64,000 nucleotides of DNA from Nematopogon swammerdamellus (GCA_946902875.1 OX336343.1:17717596-17781595); one strand, 5' to 3'. Positions 57,201 through 60,724 are shown, counted from the stretch's first letter. Translations and numbers: made by a program. The notes: generated by a model from the letters alone, not told the origin.

Positions 57201-58971
57201 CAACATGAAGAAGAAGAGCATGTCCGAGAAGTCCATTGTTGAGGAGAAGGATGACGACTTCAACCCAACGCGTAACGAGAGCAGGTCTAACCACTCCGAT
57301 ATGACCAATACGAGCACAATCAAAACCAATTTCGAAAACAGCTTCTACAACGACGAAAGCGGGGAAGGCTTCGTCGTCAAAACTGTGAAGAGAAGGGAGA
57401 TCCTGCAGAGATACGATAACGACAGCAGTTCGGAAGTGAACTCGGTGGCATCCAGCACCGACCCGTACGACTGCATAATTGTCGACGACCACATGACTCC
57501 CCGTAAGCTGCGGGATAATGAGAAACGCCGGCAGGAGCAAGTCGAATCCGAAATCAAAGCTCGCAAGGAGGCCACGTATATGCCCGAATTTGAGGAAATC
57601 GAAATAACACCCATCACACCGCACGTTCGCGCTACTCTGTCTAACGAACGCCCGAAAGCCTCCAAGTCATCTCACGACCGCACTCCTCCGCAGCGGATGG
57701 AGTTCAAAACCTTTAAAGACAACGACAGCGAGATGAAGATGTTTTCAGCGTCCTCTGAGACGCTAAAATATAAGGACAGCGATCAAAACGGCGTCGACCG
57801 ATACGGAAGCCCGCGTCGCGAGAACAACAAGAGGAAAGAGGAGCCGTACAACAGCCACGATGAGGGCACACTCAAGTACAAGAAACATTCGAGCAAAGAG
57901 GAAAAGGTGGATCGCCGTCGTGGAGAGTATGAGGATCAACCGAAGAAAGATTACCCGCAATTTGAGGTGCGGCAACCGAAGAAGGATTATCAGCACAGGG
58001 AAAGCGAACCGATGAGGGAACCAACCAGAGAACCAGTGAGAGAGCCCACAAGGGAAAAAATAAGGGAACAGATGAGGGAACCGACGAGGGAGCAGATGAG
58101 GGAACCGACGAGAGAGCAGATAAGGGAACCGACGAGAGAACAGATGAGGGAACCGACTAGGGAACAAATGAGGGAACAGATGAGGGAACCGACCAGAGAA
58201 CAGATTAGGGAACCGGTTAGGGAGCCCATGAGGGATCAGGTGAGAGAGCCGCGGAAGGATTACCCGAGCTTCGATACTCGGGAGATGCGAAAAGAGTTCG
58301 CTAACTTCGAAAGCCGAGAACCGCGCAAGCGCGAGCGTCCGAATCGAAGTTACGACGACAGTAGCCTCAAGTACAACGGGAGACGCGAAGAGAAGCACTA
58401 CGAGGCGAACGTATCGTATTTCAGTGACCAGGAGAGGCGTGACTCCAAGTACGACTACGATACAGACTCGAAGAAGGCGGCCAAGTCGAAAATTCGTCAC
58501 GAGGAGCATGCGCGCCGGTACATGGAACAGCAGATCAACGGGGGAAAGTATACGGAGCAGTCTGACGACCAAAAGTTCGATGAAGCGATGAAGCAGCAGA
58601 AGCCTCAGCTGCTGCCACGCACCAAGCTGCTGAAGTCGCGCTCGCAGCTAGAAAGTCTCGAGCACCTGCCCATGTCGGGACACACGTTCGGGCCCTGGTA
58701 CGATCTGTGGGGCCGCGAGAGGGAAGCTGTCGTCCACAAGTAACCTTGAGGTTTTTGTTTTTTCATTTGTTTTTATTTACATCCACGCTTGTTTTTCCTT
58801 TTTTCTATCTTTTCATTTCAAATCATGCCCCAAAAGTGCCCCCTGCTGAATGATTGAAAAATTAAGCTGTGTGTAACGAATTTGTTTGCGTGTGACAGGG
58901 TGCAGCAGTTCGCGACGGTGAAGCTCCGAAAAACGCTCACCAACGACCGCTCGTCGCCAGCTATGGAGTAG
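12151..58971 (+). CDS. IRSp53: IRSp53/BAIAP2-like I-BAR and SH3 protein, 5' part missing (12 exons)
   Basis: Joined exons: 12151-12212, 20087-20158, 22437-22574, 23081-23146, 30556-30747, 31831-32050, 39257-39521, 47543-47735, 52726-52941, 53849-54018, 56685-58739, 58899-58971. All junctions are GT-AG and every phase matches, giving about 1,240 residues to the TAG stop. In order the product has the C-terminal two thirds of an I-BAR/IMD domain (residues 1-177 of the visible part), a Ser-rich linker, an SH3 domain (about 270-335), Pro/Ala/Ser linkers, a long charged tail with Arg-Glu repeats, and a WH2-like end. From family knowledge, IRSp53 proteins bind PI(4,5)P2 membranes through the IMD, bend them outward, and recruit actin regulators through SH3 downstream of Rac/Cdc42. 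The first ~70 IMD residues are not in the window. Family identity is strong; exon use in v11/v12 and alternative forms are inferred. Confidence 0.92.
13226..13533 (+). repeat. Repeat family C copy (gacagaca-containing)
   Basis: ccggccaagtgcgagtcgaa ... cagacagacagacag ... cgtaggcttagtaatagggt ... ggatacggaaccctaaaaa. This dispersed repeat is common in moths; I cannot assign its class safely. It includes short open frames without coding value. Confidence 0.65.
14120..14520 (-). pseudogene. Penelope-like element, C-terminal fragment
   Basis: The minus-strand frame reads VRESIEIKKHDNFNREDAF, SPMWNPVIAPLK, then TNRTGHRYNLRQRL. The (R)E-I-KK-NFNRED block is usual downstream of the GIY-YIG nuclease of Penelope-like elements. 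The following gcccgaaacgtcgagccaca resembles blocks at 15130-15165 and 15985-16010, possibly terminal-repeat pieces. Confidence 0.6.
15469..15636 (+). repeat. Repeat family E copy (~165 bp)
   Basis: ggaaaatttacataaggtgc ... gtcaacctttggatgtttgg ... gaatgtaagtaggtag. The same block occurs at 10258-10432 and, partly, at 14926-15032. Unnamed; a (gata)n run precedes it at 15399. Confidence 0.5.
16264..17107 (+). pseudogene. RTE-like LINE reverse transcriptase C-terminus, interrupted
   Basis: The frame reads THGCET-stop-TLTVAAVQRLKVL then QRAMERAMLGISLRDMVRNE and KLKWQWTGHVNRRDG, the typical end of RTE-type ORF2. After an insertion (about 16518-16953) it resumes with VGRPPARWDDDIK and, after a frameshift, EYWRKIGEVYVQQWT. 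A TGG-to-TGA change near 16285 and the insertion make it dead. Confidence 0.75.
16518..16953. mobile_element. Non-autonomous insertion inside the LINE fragment
   Basis: A ~436-base block, unrelated to the LINE frame, is bounded by tagtagaggggtc on the left and ggacccctctac on the right, which are inverted copies of each other (11-12 bases). It has a poly-C run (16853-16865) and a C/G-rich right part. Target duplication not clear. Confidence 0.45.
17511..17841 (+). mobile_element. SINE family A copy with a palindromic insert
   Basis: Starts with the box-B part of the head (ccgtcgttcggattccacg) and carries the family body to gtcagcttcataaaaaaaa. A perfect palindrome at 17600-17633 replaces the usual gcccgggttg segment. 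Confidence 0.75.
17600..17633. repeat. Perfect palindrome, 17-bp arms
   Basis: ccacagaaatcaaaaat followed directly by its exact complement, inside a SINE family A copy. Confidence 0.9.
18341..18666 (+). mobile_element. Chimeric SINE: family B head on family A body
   Basis: Begins gtaccttgtggggccggtac and runs through tcgtaaaaggcgactaaggg, then passes into the family A body from ttactaggtggtagggttta to gtcagtttccataaaaaaaa. The same junction occurs in two other copies of the window. Confidence 0.75.
20087..20158 (+). CDS. IRSp53: IRSp53 exon v2 (I-BAR domain)
   Basis: 72 bases, phase 0 at both ends, after ...tattgtttcag and before gtgcgt. It encodes a helix including LKAFYVDLLVPLE and LEKDTKVVQ, matching LKSFHNELLTQLE of human IRSp53. 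Intron v1-v2 is about 7.9 kb and full of repeats. Confidence 0.92.
20159..22436. other. Intron v2-v3, unique sequence
   Basis: No transposon ends or frames recognised. 20620-21560 is moderately GC-rich and includes a palindromic tgacgtcatca (CRE/AP-1-like) near 21019. Function unknown. Confidence 0.4.
22437..22574 (+). CDS. IRSp53: IRSp53 exon v3 (I-BAR domain, basic patch)
   Basis: 138 bases, phase 0, acceptor caacag and donor gtgaca. It encodes FLQQHKLRSESYSKAA followed by a basic stretch IKKQRKKTRNAAK. The equivalent lysine/arginine segment in mammalian IMDs contacts acidic phospholipids, so this is the probable membrane-binding face. Confidence 0.93.
22590..22765 (+). repeat. Repeat family F copy (retroposon 3' end)
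   Basis: tgtacttctcccaaatccca, gaatagaatgcctcacggca and attaagctcacc match 36362-36490 (plus) and 47318-47400 (minus). The end atgttcaataaagaat type suggests a LINE 3' UTR. Confidence 0.5.
23081..23146 (+). CDS. IRSp53: IRSp53 exon v4 (I-BAR domain)
   Basis: 66 bases, phase 0, acceptor tattttacag and donor gtaagt. It encodes 22 residues with LEEEKTKLDAFCEQSLKN, aligning with the ISNKQGELENYVSDGYK helix of the human protein. The following intron received the BEL retrotransposon. Confidence 0.9.
23400..23727 (-). mobile_element. Chimeric SINE: family B head on family A body
   Basis: Minus-strand copy with the same head-body junction as at 18341. Its poly(A) end lies at 23400-23414 and its head ends accggccccacacggtac. 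It sits 88 bases from the BEL left LTR. Confidence 0.75.
23816..24275 (-). repeat. BEL element 3' LTR (460 bp)
   Basis: On the plus strand it begins tgttggtgagagcag and ends aaaatccaaca. It is identical to the other LTR apart from one T. In element orientation it lies downstream of the gag-pol stop; the adjoining GGTGGCGGGTT (complement of 24276-24286) is a possible polypurine tract. Confidence 0.96.
24426..29807 (-). CDS. BEL/Pao gag-pol polyprotein (1,793 aa)
   Basis: One frame encodes all retrotransposon functions. Domains in order: Gag region of DUF1759 type (about 145-300, LPKISLFQFDGQIENFNTF); Cys/His knuckles (372-440, CVYC, CKNC, CLLC); a poly-Pro run (about 455-475); aspartic protease with VVIDSGAMTSF (near 518); reverse transcriptase with FYVDDFLWS (near 929); RNase H with FCDASSRGYAAS (near 1106); H2C2 integrase finger (HLHVGPRAL, CITCFKC, 1429-1465); integrase core with CDLGGPF, SDRGTNF and GLWEAG (about 1493, 1561, 1614); and the C-terminal domain usual for BEL. 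Key catalytic motifs are intact and there are no stops or frameshifts. The start at 29807 is the first Met of the frame and follows a ~250-base leader. Confidence 0.96.
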   Translation of the reverse strand: MSIKMSKDNSSVTEVSMAELNKLTLIRERLFSQLQTIYDHSKNVGSDPDHDELFMVRYSELSAVRDRFEKVVYDMIDIESKINPKSVPRVQDLDRFDDLYFPVKVTATRLLARERERDAAAHASAAAHPSSYAQGSVNSAAPAVGPRLPKISLFQFDGQIENFNTFYETFCSLVHNKVNIDPIDKFHYLISCTTGPALNIVKSLPLTSDNYQIVWKALLHKYKDDRTLLGRYLDKMLNFTPLQKESSGNLETFLETFEYSTKAIETLNLKDLSGNILCHIALRNLDRFTRKQFEQSLDQATIPTFSNLVAFVQNQVKILEHASSSSNTGSDLSHSNAQYSKQNQTKARSARGNNVTLAATSSKDSVVKMHCVYCDKENHMIYRCFEFRKLTPVERLSHVRNLKLCKNCLKSHGSNNSCTSKFSCLLCDQPHHILLHLDREVPTQLAPYAPPHARPAPPPPPPPPPPPPPPASLSASGARVACHSSSGQSNIYTVLLGTALVHVEDSAGNFQPCRVVIDSGAMTSFITVDCAQRLGLAREKCPFTISGLGNETVKNHGLTRCNIKPRQSDGPTLKVDTVVLSKITTDLPTVKISQDVLGEYHHLNLADPHFYRRSSIDILLAGDVFPYIFDGKKLELDPSVPLALRSIFGYVVTGKFPIDKNIYENISPSLSLVSYTGEENTDIYLKRFWEIDNAPCAVPPDPLEEIAEKMFIEKHRRDESGRYTSPLLLSPECDLQLGNSLDLATRCFQHLERRLARAPELRAAYVEFMDEYESLDHMEVYQGSEPSKYIIPHHCVVRTSSSTTPVRVVFNGSAKTTSGVSLNDTLLTGHKLQSDISTIITNFRLFDICLTADITKMYRQILIEPSERCYQHILWRHSPDEPIKIYELKTNTYGLRSAPYIAIRALRQLACDERERFPRAAAILLKAFYVDDFLWSVRTVQEACELQKELSALLKCACFELRKWSSNSAEVLANIPTDLHEKIKTFEDENNVPSKKVLGLQWRLSDDCFTFSTELIDAVVTKRSVLRILASIYDPVGFLTPCVFLAKCIMQDLWKLGLGWDVPLPSELRDKWMKFISDLPRLSDLRIERHVLMSDFVDCELIGFCDASSRGYAASLYVRSVNPAGELKVRLLISKSKVAPLKPISIPRLELMGALLLTKLIKYVVETFDNLRFSNITALSDSSVVLSWLQTAPYKLNTFVANRVSQIIEQVPPQCWAHVRSEDNAADVCSRGALPEKLVVIAPEWLAGPNWLQKVSSSWPISTFYLKDSDEIPELKVNVDTFNLTSQKVIDELIEFEMSTINKFSSFTKLLRVIAWCCRFYKNSRASHAADRSRGPLTTLELNEARERLIKIIQLIYYADEISSLEAGKTYIPTLRKLTPFLDPHGFLRVGGRISQSELPFGAKHPLLLPKKCHFTMLLVQCFHKQHLHVGPRALQNILSRQYWIVSARSLIRSLLSKCITCFKCTPSSVQPIMAQLPSARVKPGKVFDHVGCDLGGPFYIKESLRRNAKIEKAYLCLFICFSTKAVHLEVLSSLSADCFLSTLDRFVARRGLCSCLYSDRGTNFVASYKHLKEVSKFLLSKEQQDLISDGCASRNINWKFNPPNAASMGGLWEAGIKSAKRHALRAVGDKALTFEELTTLFCRIEAVLNSRPLIPLSDSDNEFDVLTSGYFLVEQPLLAVPEYGEDSYSGTLLKRWQFVQKCSLHFWNRWSKEYLHTLQQRAKWFSSPPNIKVGDLVLIKSDQQLTLHWPRGRVHEIHPSSTDSVVRVVTLRTQKGFLQRPVNKLCPLPYSH
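29808..30035 (-). other. BEL element 5' leader
   Basis: Untranslated leader between primer-binding site and gag-pol. The motif cagcacggctga occurs twice here (about 29900 and 29970) and cagcacggctg once in each LTR. This may be a packaging or dimerisation signal, but that is inference. Confidence 0.5.
30036..30053 (-). other. Putative primer-binding site of the BEL element
   Basis: Read on the minus strand, TGGTCACTTCGAACC starts 5 bases inside the 5' LTR. A leading TGG pairing with a tRNA CCA end is usual for LTR elements. I cannot name the tRNA. Confidence 0.6.
30059..30519 (-). repeat. BEL element 5' LTR (461 bp)
   Basis: Same ends and sequence as the left LTR. It should carry the element's promoter, firing leftwards, away from exon v5. 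Its right edge is 36 bases from the v5 exon. Confidence 0.96.
30556..30747 (+). CDS. IRSp53: IRSp53 exon v5 (end of I-BAR domain)
   Basis: 192 bases, phase 0, acceptor ttgtattcag and donor gtttgt. It encodes AMTQERRRYGFVLERQC and AKHWLAYHS, very close to ALTEERRRFCFLVEKQC and AKNSAAYHS in human IRSp53; this is the most diagnostic block of the family. Only 36 bases separate the exon from the right LTR of the BEL element, so the branch-point region lies at the insertion edge. Confidence 0.96.
31831..32050 (+). CDS. IRSp53: IRSp53 exon v6 (Ser-rich linker, CRIB-like position)
   Basis: 220 bases, phase 0 in and phase 1 out, acceptor gtcttcgcag and donor gtacgt. It encodes VSFWADEEVYASPRIGDDDD, then SALRKTRSVDAS and a final AKSDFNLQASLHSLEQ. 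The AKSDFNLQ segment sits where human IRSp53 has ASKSNLVIS beside its partial CRIB motif. The last ~94 bases with the donor are repeated downstream as a 156-bp tandem array. Confidence 0.9.
31977..32830 (+). repeat. 156-bp tandem array of exon v6 end plus splice donor, 6 copies
   Basis: The motif gacttcaacctgcaagcc starts at 32011, 32167, 32323, 32479, 32635 and 32791, an exact 156-base period. Each unit holds the last ~81-94 bases of exon v6, its gtacgt donor and ~65-75 bases of intron ending in ttcctcgtcag and then tcgatcgcag. Because 156 is a multiple of three, the v6 frame stays open through copy 4; copy 5 has a TAG at 32605-32607 and copy 6 has GC instead of GT at its donor. Splicing at cgcag would make 81-base phase-1 mini-exons; using later donors would add 52 residues per copy. 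Confidence 0.9.
32837..33085 (+). repeat. Decayed older copies of exon v6
   Basis: Two diverged stretches, about 32837-32953 and 32954-33085, still match exon v6: cctccacgtacgctccat, cgcgccaagtct and ctcgttagaacaagg are recognisable, with the donor decayed to gcatgt. They contain indels and stops. They suggest that v6 was duplicated here more than once, before the recent 156-bp expansion. Confidence 0.65.
33611..33988 (-). repeat. Repeat family C copy with perfect inverted duplication
   Basis: Minus strand from ttaggattccgtatccggta to gactcgcacttggccggttt. A perfect 18-base inverted repeat sits inside it at 33885-33924. Confidence 0.65.
33885..33924. repeat. Perfect inverted repeat, 18-bp arms, 4-bp loop
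   Basis: tgcgccactgacgccatc and its exact complement flank tatg. Other family C copies have only one arm here. Confidence 0.9.
34902..35300 (+). repeat. Repeat family D copy (LINE 3'-end-like)
   Basis: tagcttttgcctgcggcttc to cacagatttatcagatttat; same order of blocks as the copy at 9135. Confidence 0.6.
36842..37168 (-). mobile_element. Chimeric SINE: family B head on family A body
   Basis: Third copy of the chimera, minus strand, A-tail at 36842-36854 and head end at cacacggtac. Very similar to the copy at 23400. Confidence 0.75.
38624..38758 (+). pseudogene. Non-LTR element ORF2 end fragment
   Basis: Encodes AGEYFRQRVSLAIQRGNAAG and VMGSLRGQDTEDG before TAG at 38756. The Q/R-R-S-A-Q-R-G-N-A-A pattern is frequent at the ends of polymerase frames of lepidopteran non-LTR elements; exact clade uncertain. 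Confidence 0.4.
39014..39246 (-). pseudogene. Jockey/CR1-like LINE end fragment abutting the SH3 exon
   Basis: The minus strand encodes KKYRNVDCVKSFIYRVANMW, NALPPASFP and RRTTPLR-stop (39041), homologous to the fragment at 41960. Its upstream end reaches the polypyrimidine tract of the v7 acceptor. Confidence 0.65.
39257..39521 (+). CDS. IRSp53: IRSp53 exon v7 (SH3 domain)
   Basis: 265 bases, phase 1 in and phase 2 out, acceptor tttttcag and donor gtgaga. The SH3 hallmarks are all present: ALYAYHSSG, an acidic LSFLEGDVV in the RT/n-Src region, GWQYGE with the conserved Trp, and GWFPLAYTE with the WFP and final Tyr. This exon supplies the actin-regulator binding module. The acceptor abuts an antisense LINE fragment. 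Confidence 0.95.
39835..40062 (+). repeat. Repeat family D, truncated
   Basis: Starts at atatatttaaaaagaagaaag, lacks the ggcgcgcgg part, and ends ccatcccttacagatttatt. Confidence 0.5.
40100..40205 (+). pseudogene. LINE ORF2 end fragment
   Basis: Encodes RAEDRVWWRALGEAYVQQWT, the last residues of an RTE-type reverse transcriptase. A shorter relative of the end (aattggagaggcggatgtcc) lies at 14548-14610. Confidence 0.55.
40605..40825. mobile_element. MITE with long imperfect inverted repeats
   Basis: Left arm gtgttttcattttacgaagg ... gcgcggagctcagta pairs with the right arm's complement gtgttttcgttttacgaagg ... gcgcggagctcagta over about 80-100 bases. There is no coding capacity. Confidence 0.75.
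40938..41004 (-). repeat. SINE family A tail fragment
   Basis: T-run followed by atgaaaactgacacggttgg and acatcacctacagcatccg, the 3' end of family A on the minus strand. Confidence 0.6.
41960..42400 (+). pseudogene. Jockey/CR1-like LINE reverse transcriptase C-terminus
   Basis: A 130-codon frame ending at 42364 includes SVFYRLLNGECSEELFETIP, the RTAKLWNALPPDVFP block and HLSRRHGIRSPRSKPNAFG. These are end motifs of lepidopteran jockey/CR1-like ORF2. Upstream 41780-41960 has more repeat sequence (gaccagccaatatcaccttc, also at 36075). Confidence 0.7.
42757..42911 (-). repeat. Repeat family C, partial
   Basis: Minus strand, agggtccgcatccatacgg and gtctgtctgtatgtccgtcc; truncated at its left-strand 5' side. 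Confidence 0.5.
42945..43126 (-). mobile_element. tRNA-derived SINE (second type)
   Basis: On the minus strand a tRNA-like head reads ggtagcctagtgattaaggc (box A) ... gatgttcgaatcccggtc (box B) ... cagcagtgagttttcg, with an A-rich end near 42945. Unrelated in sequence to SINE family A. Confidence 0.65.
43127..45332. other. Intron v7-v8 part without recognised gene
   Basis: Two GC-rich patches and a small inverted repeat (actctgtcgg / ccgacagagt near 44355-44400). No domain-bearing frame. Confidence 0.4.
43240..43480. other. GC-rich block with short internal repeats
   Basis: ggaccccgcaccgccctccg is followed by a second near copy, ggaccccgcaccgcccccga. Open on both strands but without recognisable protein. 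A second GC-rich patch lies at 44015-44110. Confidence 0.3.
45333..45706 (-). mobile_element. SINE family A, full length with tRNA/5S-like head
   Basis: Minus strand; the right end reads back as gcctcgatagctcagtggtg, the tRNA-like box A, with the 5S-like ggataggtgaccgctcgacc and box-B-like region left of it, then the shared body and an A-tail at 45333. Confidence 0.75.
45773..46027 (+). repeat. Repeat family B, head missing
   Basis: Starts at agcgactaagagatatgg, includes the hairpin and ends cgggattcagcgtgtg. Confidence 0.6.
46537..46779. mobile_element. MITE with perfect 49-bp terminal inverted repeats
   Basis: Arms 46537-46585 and 46731-46779 are exact reverse complements (gagcgtttcaactaaaagtt ... 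ccactgtc). The 145-base middle has no frame. Perfect arms suggest recent insertion or arm homogenisation. A flanking ctta occurs on both sides but the target duplication is not certain. Confidence 0.85.
47543..47735 (+). CDS. IRSp53: IRSp53 exon v8 (Ala/Pro-rich linker)
   Basis: 193 bases, phase 2 in and 0 out; acceptor caacgtctacag, donor gtttgt. Joined to v7 it reads S-SPARWGSAAATPSATEAPP and ends MFGDTITAHRASK. The strong GC content contrasts with the AT-rich intron around it. Its last ~65 bases plus the donor recur three more times at 139-bp spacing. The intron runs into tga directly after the donor, so only the first donor can give a through-reading product. Confidence 0.8.
47671..48225 (+). 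repeat. 139-bp tandem array of exon v8 end plus splice donor, 4 copies
   Basis: The motif cgcaccgcgc begins at 47671, 47810, 47949 and 48088, an exact 139-base period. Each unit contains the last ~65 coding bases of v8, the gtttgt donor and ~74 bases of TTCACTTCAC-rich intron. Copies differ by only a few substitutions. There is no acceptor before the repeated exon parts and tga follows each donor, so copies 2-4 look like decoy donors. The CACTTCACTT motif continues degenerately to about 48300. Confidence 0.92.
48641..48712 (+). promoter_or_regulatory. Candidate internal TATA promoter and first exon
   Basis: TATATA at 48641-48646 is followed about 30 bases later by gagtcaaat (initiator-like, about 48671-48675) and then by a consensus donor, gcggcagag|gtaagtga, with the GT at 48713. 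This is the order expected of a core promoter with a short non-coding first exon. Upstream, 48470-48620 is unusually GC-rich and holds repeated cctcggattaa/cctcggcttaag and gcggcttaag motifs. The next acceptor is exon v9 with an in-frame ATG at 52810. No start codon lies in the exon itself. Purely sequence-based. Confidence 0.35.
48838..49192 (-). repeat. Repeat family B, full length
   Basis: Minus strand: catacatataaatacc tail at 48838, hairpin at 48899-48950, head end cggcaccacacggta at 49192. Confidence 0.65.
49863..49930. repeat. Two adjacent perfect palindromes
   Basis: 49863-49888 is a perfect palindrome with 13-base arms (aaatcacagcatt), and 49895-49930 another with 18-base arms (agatttagttctctattt). 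Neither has a spacer. Confidence 0.9.
50205..50614 (-). mobile_element. SINE family A, diverged copy
   Basis: Minus strand. Body motifs (cggcttcgaccgacctttca, gcggtggtaccaa) and the head (cgtggaatccgaaccacgg, gtcacccatcca) are recognisable but altered, and the tail side has an extra ~20 bases. Confidence 0.65.
52095..52420 (-). pseudogene. LINE reverse transcriptase end fragment with inverted duplication
   Basis: Minus strand encodes FLCRTARVWNCLPASVFPES and FNLGAFKRRINGLDSLATLR; further upstream are FYRYYHGRSSVELASLIP and frameshifts. A perfect hairpin at 52242-52284 interrupts it. Confidence 0.65.
52242..52284. repeat. Perfect inverted repeat, 17-bp arms, 9-bp loop
   Basis: attgggcttttgagaac, loop ccatcgggc, then the exact complement, inside a LINE fragment. 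Confidence 0.9.
52726..52941 (+). CDS. IRSp53: IRSp53 exon v9 (Pro/Ser/Thr-rich linker)
   Basis: 216 bases, phase 0 both ends, acceptor ctctcccacag and donor gtccgt. It encodes SSPGLPPTLPAPVPNPAPK followed by Ser/Thr-rich sequence and ETKHFPPQTLPMRGQ. Disordered linker, no domain seen. A start codon at 52810 is in frame and could serve the candidate internal promoter described below. Confidence 0.82.
53727..53766 (+). pseudogene. tRNA 3'-half remnant
   Basis: gcgggagttccaggttcgaa then tcctggtcggggct has a perfect T-arm (CCAGG-TTCGAAT-CCTGG) and an acceptor-like tcggggc. No D-arm or 5' acceptor strand is present upstream, so it is a fragment, perhaps from a SINE. It lies 83 bases before exon v10. 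Confidence 0.45.
53849..54018 (+). CDS. IRSp53: IRSp53 exon v10 (acidic linker, NAGNAG acceptor)
   Basis: 170 bases, phase 0 in and phase 2 out, donor gtctgt. It encodes NKAIPPKGVVSAVGAVGNV, SSNDSGFSNEPPPQPE and VDYSDEETHRNR. The acceptor is cacagcag, a NAGNAG site, so one Gln may be included or skipped. The phase-2 end (AG) joins in frame either to v11 (Ser) or directly to v12 (Arg). Confidence 0.85.
54030..54590 (+). repeat. 40-bp minisatellite just after exon v10 donor, about 13 copies
   Basis: Units of the form gtttacgaaagcgaacaag...gccacagctc repeat every 40 bases (tttacg at 54198, 54238, 54278, 54318, 54358, 54398, 54438, 54478, 54518), with 39-47 bases in the first units. The array begins within ~15 bases of the v10 donor. 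Some neighbours form an 80-base higher-order pair (gcgaataagttcg alternating with gcgtacaaggccg). Open frames across it are by-products of the repeat. Confidence 0.9.
54591..56684. other. Intron v10-v11, unassigned
   Basis: No repeat family recognised. 56239-56325 is a GC-rich imperfect palindrome (gccgccgccccgccccgccc / gggccggggcggaggcggc). The polypyrimidine tract before v11 is long. Confidence 0.4.
56685..58743 (+). CDS. IRSp53: IRSp53 exon v11 (long charged tail)
   Basis: Acceptor cttctatccccgtag. The frame stays open for 685 codons to TAA at 58741-58743. It begins KPGQYTNEQRAYILKTQS and includes KRTKSFWKFGRTTSEEIMEG and SLWQHRDIVD, which I recall only loosely from long insect IRSp53 forms. 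The rest is highly charged and probably disordered, with an Arg-Glu-Pro/Gln tetrapeptide repeat encoded at about 58007-58260 and a final GHTFGPWYDLWGRE. A donor gtaacc at 58740 overlaps the stop: unspliced transcripts end VVHK, spliced ones continue into v12 in frame. The apparent upstream start at 56593 is intronic. Confidence 0.88.
58899..58971 (+). CDS. IRSp53: IRSp53 exon v12 (WH2-like C-terminus)
   Basis: Acceptor gcgtgtgacag, then one base and 23 codons to TAG at 58969-58971. The product VQQFATVKLRKTLTNDRS resembles the FAHVQLKPTVTNDR segment at the end of a mammalian IRSp53 isoform and the WH2 actin-binding consensus. It joins in frame from v11 (donor 58740, Lys) or straight from v10 (Arg). 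The second choice gives a protein about 684 residues shorter. Confidence 0.88.
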
Positions 58972-60015
58972 AACTAGAACGAGAACTCAATAGAGTATTG
59001 TGTAGTAAGAATATACATGTAACACCATGTTTACCGTACAATAATATTAACTTCGATTAAGAAAAAAATATATCAATTACACTAAGGTAAAATTTTTGGA
59101 AAGTTTTTTTGCAGAATATATATTTTAGCAGCGTGTAAGTAGATCCTTAGATTTACATTCAAAACGCATGATGTTGGCAATGTACTTATATGTACTTGTT
59201 TATATTATTAGAAATTGAATTGAATTTGTACAAATGTATAGATAGAAGGATGGTTGGAAGATATAATTGTGGAATTTCAATATAGATAGTGAAGCTTAGT
59301 ATCATGGATGTTAAGCAATATGAGAATAGTGTATTGGAGATATATGAATATTTCATTAATTTTAATAAAATTAATAACGTAATATTGCAAAAGAATAGTG
59401 ATTAATTTTTCATGTGTATCATTCAATATTATTTGATTTTCTTAATATCTGAATAGGTATATTGCAGATTTTGGATTGGTTCTGGTCGATATAACATATT
59501 TGTAAGCGTTATTATCTGCTTGAATTTATTTTCATGGAAATATTATATAAAATATAGAATATTCATATTGATATGACTTGGTTTTAGAGCATATGAGGTG
59601 TCTATAATTATCGCCTAGGTAAGTTACAAAAAAAAGTTTATTTTCCTAGGCTTAACTTAAATGTTATTGTTGATTTTTGAAATTTTATTTTAAGCATTTC
59701 ATCTGAAAAGTTTTATGTATAAGTACTAACAGAGAGGTTACCAGTCGCGTGCTTTTGTCAAAACCATGAAATACACCAAAAGCCATTGTAATTTTTTTAA
59801 CTTGCGAATTTTGGAGTCCCGTCCCATGGTATGTTAATTCTGAAGTGGCATGTATTATTGTACCATGCATACAAAATTAAGCATATTAAAAGCCCACAAT
59901 TACTAGCAGTCCTGTTAATGTAAATACGATGTACAACGTTTATAATATTATTACTATTGTATCACTAAACCAAGTTTTAAATAAATATTTGTAATAAATA
60001 ATGTCTCTTTTTATT
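58972..60015 (+). other. IRSp53: IRSp53 3' untranslated region
   Basis: AT-rich sequence without repeats or frames follows the TAG stop. It would also be the 3' UTR of the longer intron-retaining transcript. The end is placed 15-20 bases after the last poly(A) signal. Confidence 0.6.
59980..59998 (+). terminator. Two AATAAA poly(A) signals
   Basis: AATAAA hexamers at 59980-59985 and 59993-59998 are followed by a T-rich stretch (tgtctctttttattttt) at 60002. This fits cleavage at about 60010. An earlier AATAAAA near 59363 could give a shorter UTR. Confidence 0.6.
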
Positions 60016-60724
60016 TTTTAATACCGTTGGCTTTATTACCATTACATTTAATTATGACTAGTCAAACAGCCTCTCTATCAACACCAACAACAACAAATGC
60101 TCAGAAACATTATTTCTTTCAAACACGCCTAAAAGAAAAATATTTTTCATTCCAATTATGAAAGTTTATTCCATTCCAAAGTTACATATTGTTGGCAGCA
60201 TTGCACGCCGTCCATAGATAATTTCAAGATTTCGTGTTAGTCGAAGTTACTTCGAAGTTCGCACACTCACACGGCTACCAAGTACATACTTAGCTGAGGA
60301 AACTTGTATAAGAAGCGAATAACAGGCTTATCCGAGCGTGCGTCGAATGTGATTTCTTCCGGTACACTTCATTCGCTGTGCTTCACGGATTTACTTAAAT
60401 ATTTGCATACGAGTGGGTACTTTACTCATGTTTGCGAAAACCAAGAAAATATTCCGCTATGCAGTGTTCTCCGTATTTTATTTTTTCCATTTACTTAACA
60501 CACATGGTTAGCTTGTAGCGATCTGTCGTTTTAATGTTCAATAAAGCGGATAGTTCACGCATAATTTCTAGCCCACATTCAAATTCTAATTCACAATGTA
60601 TTGAGTATTGGGAACTGTGGTAGAGTCGGCTGAATTGGATTTTTTTTTTTACTTACAGTAGCGAAGTAGTACCCTTTCTCTAACCGTCAACGGCACAGAA
60701 ACAGACATCCCGTTTCCTCCTTGT

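Noticed and set aside
57034..58572. Long minus-strand frames opposite exon v11
   Set aside because: They are mirror frames caused by codon bias and the 12-base repeat; the plus frame fits the exon chain.
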